Of a DNA stretch of 64,000 nt, positions 55,505-64,000 are shown piece by piece (position 1 is the first letter of the stretch; each line of letters opens with the position of its first letter). Made by a program: the position numbers and the translations under genes. The stretch is from Astrocystis sublimbata (lineage: Eukaryota > Ascomycota > Sordariomycetes > Xylariales > Xylariaceae), in the NCBI GenBank assembly GCA_022453515.1, contig JAJNNY010000096.1:30430-94429 (forward strand), read 5' to 3'. The notes beneath the pieces were generated by a model, which was not told where the DNA came from, did no database searches, and worked only from the letters and a program-made list of their open reading frames with translations.

Positions 55505-57820
55505 ATGGAATCATCAGGAGACTGGCAACCAGGCTACTGGGAGGAGTTTAGGGACGACGAATACCAATGGCCCCCACCCCAGCAGCTTGAACACGGGAGA
55601 ATTGACCCAACAAGGTGTGCGCTATGGATGAAATTGTGTATTTTCTTCCAAACCCAGAAAGCCGGTGTCGGAATTGAAGCGATTGACACGGTCGTACTAT
55701 CACAGCTCTCGGTGCAAGACGGATGGGCTTTCGGTCGCGATGCATTCTATTTGTTGGCGGCTTTGACGGGCGAGAGCTGCAGGGACATGTCCGACACTAA
55801 TATCGCGCAACGTGACGAAACGGATCCTTCTGACATAAGCAGAAAATATATCGGCGATTTAACTTGGGCCCGAAGCCTTTCCGCCGAAAAGCTTCAGAAT
55901 TTCCAAGCATCTCTCTCGGAAATCCAGCAGCGTGCTTGGGAAATGCTAAGGGAGTGGTGGAACGGGGACTACCAAGACGCAAGCTTGGCAGCGGCCGTGA
56001 GGGTCTTCATCAAAGAAGCTCCCGCCCATGCTATCGACTCCATCAAGCATAGGGACTCTCTTTATCAGGCCGTGCTGTTCTCACTCTTCGATGCGGAACT
56101 GAATCCCTCGGGATGGACCACGGGAACTTCTCGAGGCCAAGATCGTAACCGCAGTCTGGCGTTCGAGCACGCCGTGGCGCAGAAGGCTGGGATCCTTCTC
56201 TTGAAGGAGTTGCGTCCCGGATTCCAGAGTGAAGCGACACCTTGTCTTCCGCAATGTTATGACAGTACCCCTTGGCTACCTAAGTCTATTGGGGACAACA
56301 GAAATCTGAATACTCTACCTCTATATTTATGGGACACAGTTGACCGGCAAACCAAACGAGTCCGAGATCTCCTTGATGAAGACCTACAAACCACATACAC
56401 GTGTATAAGTCACACATGGGGACGCAAGAAAAAGCATCCACTATCGACGGTGCGAGTCAGCGGCGTGGAGTAAGAAATTCCAGAGAACACGCTTTTCGAC
56501 GTGGCGGAGTTGCCTGAGATACTATCAAATGCCAAAATAATTCAAACTCGGTTTGTCTGGTTTGATCTCTTGTGTCTCCCACAAGACACCTCAAGTCCCG
56601 ATTATTTGTCTGAAGTGTCTCGTCAAGCCACCATCTTCCATCATGCAAGCTCGTGTTTGGCTTGGATCAACACCATAACATCATGGGAGAACCTTGCAGC
56701 CTCTATACGGTGGCTAGCCCTCCATTTCTTGTATGCTGGATCGCCCACCGACATTTATGGCGTACGAGAACTCCTGCGAGAGGCGTCAGAGACAGCGAGT
56801 TCATCTACTGAGTTCATCTTGAGCTCCGGCGAGTTTTCCCTATGGATAACATCCACCTGGACCTTGCAGGAGTCCTGTCTCTGCCCCGATATCTTACTTT
56901 TGGACCGAGCGTGGGAACCACTTATGATCGCGCCGGGGAGCTACGTCAGCCTACATCATCTGCTTACTCTGTATAGCGTAAACAGGGAAGCGTATTTCGA
57001 ACAGCCCACCAGAATTGACGACTGGCCCCTTGGTCCCGAGCAGCTCCACTACGTCCAGGTGATGGTAACGGGCTTAGACGTCGCCATCAGTCGCGTAGGA
57101 ATCTTGACCCTGGGGGCAACCCGCGAGTGCGAGCGACGGCGGGCGGATGCCGTAATGTCAGCTATCAACGTGACAGACTGGTACACGGAGTACCTCAATA
57201 GACACGGAGAGCCTCCACCCGATAAGGATCTAGTACTTGGCAGTTACCCACTCGCGTTCGTGAACGAAGCCGCAGCGAAACTCGGCTCCAATTTCTTCTC
57301 AACTTACAAGGCCGATGTTCTCACCTTGGAGCCAGAAGATGTGCACGGTTCCCTCCTACCTTTTGGCCCTCCTGGATGGAGCCCGTCCAGCGGCCTGGGA
57401 TTAGACTATGATTGGTACGGCGACACGACCGATCACCCGTCTCTCGCGTCGTGGAAGATCGGGGTCGATGGAAGTGTCGTCCTAAATGAAGCTGCTGTGC
57501 TGCTTAGTAGTGCTTCTAACCAAGTTGGTACACCCATACGAGCCGTTGTGAATTCCGTTTTAGAGATAGGCGGAACACAGGTTCAAGAATACGATCTTTA
57601 CGAGTATCTGAGCTCATCATCTACACCACCGGGTCGAACTCGACTTGCGGTCGTCACAACGAAGATACGCGATGTTATGAGCGGGATCATTCTACAGGAG
57701 TTGTCTTTATCATCGTCATCACCAGGAAGCGGCGCTTGTTGGGCGAAAATTGGGGAGTGGGAGACACGCTTCGTACGTGAATTCCCCCCAACCGAGTCAT
57801 TAAGGATCAAGGTACTATGA
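55505..57820 (+). pseudogene. HET-domain gene interrupted by one in-frame stop (right copy)
   Basis: Mirror of 37655-39970. The TAA is at 56471-56473, after STVRVSGVE and before EIPENTLFDV in the same frame; no frameshift. Both arms carry the same lesion, so it predates the duplication (or the arms are one locus assembled twice). Confidence 0.85.
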
Positions 57821-60769
57821 CGTGGATATAATCTAAGTGTTTTTCTTGTTGTGAAGTTGAATTGACTAAGAGATATTAAAATTTCCATTGAATACCAAAA
57901 TATTATTAAGTGGCTAGTAAAGTAAGATATAAAAACATAACTGTAAATTTATAGTATGTATGCACACGTAGCAATCATACATCTTGTTCCAACTAGTACT
58001 AAACTCAAAGGTCCAAGTCTCAGGCCTATCGCCAAACCAAAGAGTTTCGAAGTTGAAGTTCGAAACAGGTATTTCCATAGCGCCAAGATGTCTAGCGCTC
58101 AGTGAGGTTTCCGACACCAACTGCATAGAGATGCCATCGACAGAGATGGCTGTTCTAGACATGCTTGAACTACCTTAGACATATGAGCTTACTTTGAACT
58201 TATCATTTTCATCATCAAGCGTCGAGACATAGAGGCTAGTGTGCAGGAAATCTTCTCTGTTGGCATACGGATGCAATGTCAAGATGCGAGATTGACGGCT
58301 ACTTCAAAGTGCATGACGATTATACACAGACTTCGAATTTGTCGTGGAATTCACACATTGATAGTTACCGAAATGCTATCAGTATTTTCCGTCGACATAA
58401 GAGTTTCGAAACAAGTCTCAAGTACATTAGTCGCACAACATCTGGCCCTCACGAACTTCCAGGTAGTTACTACCTGGCGCTGTACACAGCACTCTGCAGA
58501 ATTTGTAGAAAGGCAGGCAGGCAGGTTGCCGTGGGGTTGGTAAGCTCGAGGGCCAGACCGACATCGTAATGCATGGCGTTGCAGGCGCGCTTCCGACCGA
58601 ATGGGGCGGCCAACCAGCATGTATCATGGTACGTAGTAAACCTGCAAGATATAAATTTGATGCCTTAGAGCTATGGGACCAGTTTGAATTGAAGTAAAGT
58701 GAGAATCGTTGGTGCTTGTACAGTTACAGTGAAGTATCAGGTTTTGTTTAATCTCGTCAGACTATGATATATGCTGAGCGAAGTCATCAAGAGTCCGAGA
58801 CTTATAGTTATAGGGCTTGTGAGTGTACTCGTAATATTCAGCAAGTCTGTACTGTGAGAGCAGGCATTCGCTAGCGGTACTCGCTTTGATCCCCTACCGG
58901 TCGGCATTACTCTAGAATTCAACTTTCTACTGTTCGGTTACGCTGGCCAGCCGTTAATAGAACACAAGCAAATGCGTCTTCGTTGGGCTACCTCTAGAAA
59001 CAATTTAGGAGGAAAACACATGTCTATAACCTCTCCAATCCCTCTTTCGTCGTTTGTATGTAGTCCAGGGCTGTGTCGGTCGGGGGTCGGACCACTATCT
59101 TGCTGTTGGTATGTCACAGCGATCGGTGACACATACTTACGCCACGCCCAAAGTTTCAGGCTAAGTTAGCAACTCTAGTGCATTTGGCAACTTTGATCGA
59201 TAATCTTCAAGCTAGAGTGAGTATGCCTAAGTTGAAGTACGCATAGTAAATTTGAAAGCTCGATGGGCTGGGCGCTGAGGGGCGGAAGGAGGGGCACCTC
59301 GGGGCACTACTGTAGGAGGTAGGGGTCGATCCGCTAGTGCTAGTGCATGGCGTGGCATACGTGACGTAAATAACCGAAGGTGAAAATGTCCATCCATCTG
59401 TCAGTCATTCTACATAAGGGCCAATGACAGAAGATGAGAAGGCGAAACCATGCACAGGTTGGTGAACGTGTCCTTACCATACTTCATAGTAGCAGATTCA
59501 GAGACTCTGTAGTGGGAGATTTCTTGAAGCTAAATATATGATAGGAGCCAATCGCCTGTGTGAAAATCAAGGCTGCTTGCTTGGCCCAATACACACGCGC
59601 ATCAAGTAACTGCAAGTGGGAGTCTATCGACTCGCAAGCTTAGTTACCAGTGTAAGCTATCAATTACATGTGTCTAGAGACTGCTTTCTATAGACTAAAC
59701 TCTAGAGGCAACCGAGTAAGCCCGCTTGGGCCTCCTCACGGTGGACCGCGATTGAGACTTTGTTCATCTGAGGCAGATCGTGGACTTATGACTGGAGTAC
59801 TGTATGTAAAATCGATCGTGGAGGGGATCGTGATGAATCCCGTCTCTAGCATCATTCAGTGATCTTCATTGCAGCACGAACTGTTACGAATTGGGAATGA
59901 CAGCGACCGAATACAGTGAACTTAGCTGTTGCCGATACACATTCAGTCAAATTCCCTGATAATCTTATACCCTAACGGTTAGCGTAACTTTTGACAGCAA
60001 ATGCAAGCTATACCTTTCTAGTATAGCTTCAACCCCTGTCAACATAGCTACCGATCTACTGTCCTGTATGCCTGTGTCTGAATTTGTGTTGTTAAATAAA
60101 TAGTTAACAGTGCTGTTTTTAGTTTTCGCGAACATCGAAATCATCACCAAATTCAATATTAGACACGATGTTTTCTTGTTGCCTTTAACTGGATTACATG
60201 ACTAATATGTTGCTTTGGCAAAGAATATGGAGGACTTGAGGAATATCCAGCTAGGACAACATCTTACGTCGTGGCCCGACACGAATGGTGACCTCATCGA
60301 TGGCTGTGCTACACATGTCATTATGGTTGATCTTCGGTATTCGCAGATACTACGATTGCACTAGGATTCTGGGGAAGGAATAGGTACCCATATAAATGGC
60401 GATCTCGAAACTCTAACAATGGCGTTGTCTTAGCTAGCGATGGCACATTAGTCCCCGATAGCTCTCCACAACAACAAAGTGAACGCGCGATGACAGCTTC
60501 TGTATGACGACGCATCGGGGTCATGATTCATCGAACTCGTTCGACAACTGTAGGAGGATGTCGTGTCAATGCAGACGTTATGATGATATGGCAAAGCCTA
60601 AGGGCATTCTATCGATCCAATGCGAATATATATACTACGTCCAGAGCAACTGACTATCACCTGGAATTTGCACACCAGACATCACAGTTTACACATTTCA
60701 AAGACTTGCCAAAGAACCTACTTCATAAAATCCATACACTTTCTACTCACAGCTCATAACATCACATCC
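57821..60769. other. Intergenic 2.9 kb, right arm
   Basis: Mirror of 34706-37654; no supported gene. Confidence 0.5.
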
Positions 60770-61408
60770 ATGACAATGGACGCCGCATCAACCGCCATCA
60801 ACAAGATCCTCCACCGAGGTGGTGCCAACGCCGAGAACGAGGGCAAGGACTCCGCGACAATGTCCAAGGAGACCGCACCCGCAGTCGAGCATGAGACTAT
60901 CCGCAAGCAGCACGAGCTGCGGGAGCAGAAGGTGCTCGACCGCGAGCGCCACCAAGACCACTACAAGACCACAGTCCAGCCCCTGCACGAGCGCGAGGTG
61001 ATGCCTGAGAAGCACCACCACGAGCAGGCGAACATCCAGCACCAGCACATCAACCGCGACCACGGCGAGGCCAAGGCGAAGCACAACCAGAGGCAAGGGC
61101 AGTTCAAGGACGAGACTGTCGAGGCTGAGGCCAAACGCGAGGTCGTCCAAGAGCCTACCCTGACATCTGAGCACACCCACCACCACCTTCACGAGACCAT
61201 CCAGCCCGTGATTGAGAGAGGTAAGACATCCCTTGAGAATTTGATGATTGGAACATTACGCTAACACTGTGAAGAAACCGTTATGCCATCGGTTACGCAC
61301 AAGACTATTCCCATGAAGGAGACTATTCAGGAGCCAACCTTAGACGAGGGCGTGACTATCAACCCAGCTATGACTCGTGAGGAGTTTGAGGCGAAGATGC
61401 GAAAGTAG
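60770..61408 (+). CDS. Histidine-rich, allergen-like hydrophilic protein (right copy)
   Basis: Mirror of 34067-34705. Exons 60770-61220 and 61275-61408. The ATG at 60770 reads MTMDAAST; a second in-frame Met lies two codons on. The frame is open further upstream (to 60620), but that stretch contains the TATA-like run and is more likely promoter and leader. Confidence 0.8.
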
Positions 61409-62017
61409 ATTATCGCAGTAATAATAGTAATGTGTTGCCACTGCATAAGTAGGCTAATGAAATAATTCATAAATAAATCTTTTAATTCACATTATTGCAA
61501 TACGTCATTTGTACTCTGTCTTTGTTCCAACCTGTTGTTTCCGGCTGATATCATATTAACGAATAACTTCTAGTAAAGCTCGGTTATAACTTGTCACACT
61601 GCATACTATGCATAAATCCCAATAGTCCCTCTCTGGACTTGTATTTGCTACGGTTGGTCATTAACAACTTCATGGTGATCAAGGAGGATGTTGGTATATC
61701 CAAATCCACAATCTAAACTGGTCATAAGTGTATAGACGTCTACAAAACGAGGTGAAAGCAAGCGATCTATGCATGCCAGGTGGCACGAGTCACTCGTCGA
61801 TGACCCTCGAGGTATACCAGCTTCGCCCTCAAGCATCATAATAACAGCTCTAGCTTCCCTTCAACGCTTCCGGAGCCGAGTCTGCCAATAGCCTCTGTGC
61901 CCGCACGGCAGCTTCGTAGCTCAGCTAGTGGCTGAAGCTAGGCACTCGACGCGTAGACGTCAGTCAAGCCACACCGTCATACTGATGATGCTTCCGTCCA
62001 TGTTTCACGGGAATGTC
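61409..62017. other. Intergenic, right arm
   Basis: Mirror of 33458-34066; no gene. Confidence 0.5.
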
Positions 62018-62359
62018 TCAAATGCGGATATAGGCCGGCTCGTAGCGATATCCATCCACTCTAACTTCGTAGCCACCGGTCAAGCCAACCTGCGATTCAC
62101 ATCTCCGCAGGCCCACAAGCGGTCGCCGGACCTTGACCACAGTGCCGTCTGCAAGGGTTCCCTGGCTCATGATTGTGGTTTCGGGGTCGAAGACGCTGAA
62201 CACGGCTAGGAGCACGATGTCAATTGCGCCGGTGATTACGGTCGGGGGCGAGAGGAGACCGTTCGCAAGCAAAAGGTAGAACCACGCGATGGTGAGCGAC
62301 CCAACGACTGTTATATCGATCCATTGCGACCATGGTCGTCTGTAGACTGTCTGCGCCAT
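62018..62359 (-). CDS. Small two-helix membrane protein, unknown function (right copy)
   Basis: Mirror of 33116-33457 with the same 113-aa prediction: two hydrophobic helices then a polar tail. No family recognised. Confidence 0.45.
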   Translation of the reverse strand: MAQTVYRRPWSQWIDITVVGSLTIAWFYLLLANGLLSPPTVITGAIDIVLLAVFSVFDPETTIMSQGTLADGTVVKVRRPLVGLRRCESQVGLTGGYEVRVDGYRYEPAYIRI

Positions 62360-63008
62360 TTCTCAATTCGTAGGGCGAATGACGGGTGAGTGGTAGGCGC
62401 TCTATGGATGACTCAGGAATTTGCTGGCCGTGATTTTACGGCACCGGCGTGAAATGCTAGGCTGGAATCGTGAACGACGTTGGGGTATATTTTAATAGGT
62501 GAACGATGATACGCGACCGCGTACTTAGATCCAGTACTCTTGGCACCCTTGCTTGGCACGCTTAGGTAACTGCGCCATCACCAAGATGCGGTTTTCGCAT
62601 GATCCGGACATAAACTTCCGCAAAGCGATACATCCCTGCCCGGTACTTTAGGTACACCCTCACCTGTAATCATGGGCCTGGGGGCCTGAGAAGGCCTCGA
62701 AGGCCTTATAATGGGGGCGATGCTATCCAACATCACCCCCTTACAGTTGATCTACTTAGTATGTATTCAGTGCACATATATTGCTGCCCCTGGAGCCGGG
62801 ATGATCTGCGCATCGACAGTATTGGTCAGACGAAGAACGGCCAATTTGTACACTTGCTAGTAAGACAAACATCGAGAGGTAATTCTGATGTGTCGGTGAT
62901 AGCTCTTAGAGGCATGATGTGATGAGGCTAGCGCTACGGCGCAGGAAAGGAGGCTCGAGGCTCGCCACCACGGGTTTAAAAGTCTTGCGGGGGTGCTCTC
63001 GCTAGCAG
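62360..63008. other. Intergenic, right arm
   Basis: Mirror of 32467-33115; no gene. Confidence 0.5.
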
Positions 63009-64000
63009 CTATACAATTGTGAGATGCGATTTCGTTAAGGTAGGCTGCCAGAACTGAAGCGAGGTCCAGATCCAACCTATGCGCTTATACTCCTGTTCTC
63101 CCTCACGAGTCGGTACCAGCGCCAATCCGTAAACATGACGGCTCGGAGATTCGTTGCCTTGCATCGGCTTCCTCGCTGCTATTGATAGACAGAGGCAGTA
63201 AATGATGCCATCGAAGTTCGAGTCGTCATTCATGTCAAAACATACGAAACTTTCGTCCCCCAGCTCCTCCTTGAAATCCGCCCCTGCAAAGGACGGTCTA
63301 AGTGCTCGAGAGAGCCCTTCACCACTTTCATCATTACTATCGGGCTGCCCGACCGCCGAAGCGGGCTGGAGTAGCCCGGAAACACTTAGCGTGCCGGCTC
63401 GGACCTCTCCCGTCGGATTCCATTGAGACAACGGGATTAGATCGACATTGAGTATCTCGAGCGTCGCGGCGCCGATGTAGACATGCTGTGTCTTCCGGCG
63501 TATGATCGGTGGAGTGGGTGAATTGCTTCTGGGACACTTCCTCGACCAGCCTGTACCAGCTGCAGTAGTCGTCGATCATGCGGGCGCGAAGGGTGCCGAC
63601 GACATTGACCTCTTTCTGGTACTGGCCGTACCAGTCTCCTATGGTGTCCTCTTTTGGCTCTCTGGCTAGGTACAGTCCTTTGAACAAGTCGTGGCACCTC
63701 GGAGCCTTCAGCTCGGGAAGCGCGAAGTATATGTACTTTGGTCGGAGGAAGTCGATATTGGTTGGAGGCGGATACTCCTCGTACAGCACGGCGCCGTTCC
63801 AGATCGAATATAGAAGATTATGAGGAACGCGTGGAGGGTGGTCGAGGTACTCGTCTCTGTGGAGAGAAGGGATTTCGTCACCTATGGGGTTGATTTCGGA
63901 TACTTTGTAGGTTTCTTTGCATTCCCATAGGACCTGGAATGCAGTGTAGTGCACAATTCTCGGGGATAGTTGGCGTTCTTGCAGACACCAGCCCCGCGTG
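63009..64000 (-). pseudogene. 3' part of the deleted, frameshifted HET gene (right copy, cut by window end)
   Basis: Mirror of 31475-32466. It carries the same frame break between FTHSTD and IRRKTQHVYIG and the same stop. The 5' part lies beyond the window; whether it continues as a copy of 30444-31474 decides how far the palindrome extends. Confidence 0.75.

Larger units (their letters stand above)
47738..64000 (-). repeat. Right arm of the giant inverted repeat
   Basis: Reverse complement of 31475-47737; see the left arm. The match continues to the last base of the window, inside a HET gene, so the arm is longer than what is visible. Confidence 0.97.

Noticed and set aside
56440..56500. 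A mini-intron that would remove the TAA in the interrupted HET gene
   Set aside because: The only GTAAG..CAG pair here would be 14 nt long, far too short to splice.
31475..64000. CRISPR, integron or phage explanation for the inverted repeats
   Set aside because: The sequence is clearly fungal, and the structure is a single pair of long inverted arms, not spaced repeats or an integrated element with recombinase.

Overview
The window is nuclear DNA of a filamentous ascomycete (Pezizomycotina, probably Sordariomycetes). The evidence is short introns with GTAAGT/GTATGT donors, an intron-bearing tRNA-Thr, a HacA-type bZIP gene, an AA9 polysaccharide monooxygenase, many HET-domain genes, and noncoding DNA rich in TACCTAGGTA-like words. 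No bacterial-style operons are present.

Region 1 (1-20.3 kb) is ordinary chromosome with wide gene spacing. It holds a secreted chitin-binding (CBM18) protein fused to a bacterial-type lysozyme-like domain, a degenerate ~200-bp tandem repeat (3.42-4.09 kb), an AA9 LPMO, tRNA-Thr(CGU), a DUF726/TMCO4-like membrane hydrolase and the unfolded-protein-response factor hac1. The hac1 gene has a visible 20-nt Ire1-type intron and a second reading frame behind it. A gene-poor stretch follows, then an ESCRT-III (Did2/CHMP1-like) gene and a small Cys/His-rich protein.

Region 2 (22.2-29.5 kb) looks like a compact triterpenoid cluster: a four-exon microsomal cytochrome P450, a four-exon bZIP regulator convergent with it, and, divergent from the regulator, an intronless oxidosqualene-cyclase-like gene. 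The cyclase carries DVTAE where the family normally has DCTAE. A plausible scheme is that the bZIP factor switches on cyclase and P450, the cyclase folds (oxido)squalene and the P450 oxidises the scaffold.

Region 3 (31,475-64,000) is one giant inverted repeat. Everything from 31,475 to 47,737 recurs in reverse complement from 47,738 to 64,000, every mirrored coordinate pair summing to 95,475. The repeat is still running at the window edge. Each arm carries four HET-domain loci plus part of a fifth, an allergen-like histidine-rich protein and a small two-helix membrane protein. Two HET genes look intact (721 and 616 aa). One is broken by a single in-frame stop, one is cut at its conserved SLWTLQE motif by an AT-rich transposon relic, and one (astride the arm edge) has lost an internal segment. 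The centre is a ~40-nt asymmetric spacer between two inverted copies of that relic. Either this is a recent foldback duplication of an allorecognition gene array, or it is an assembly foldback; the sequence alone cannot fully decide.
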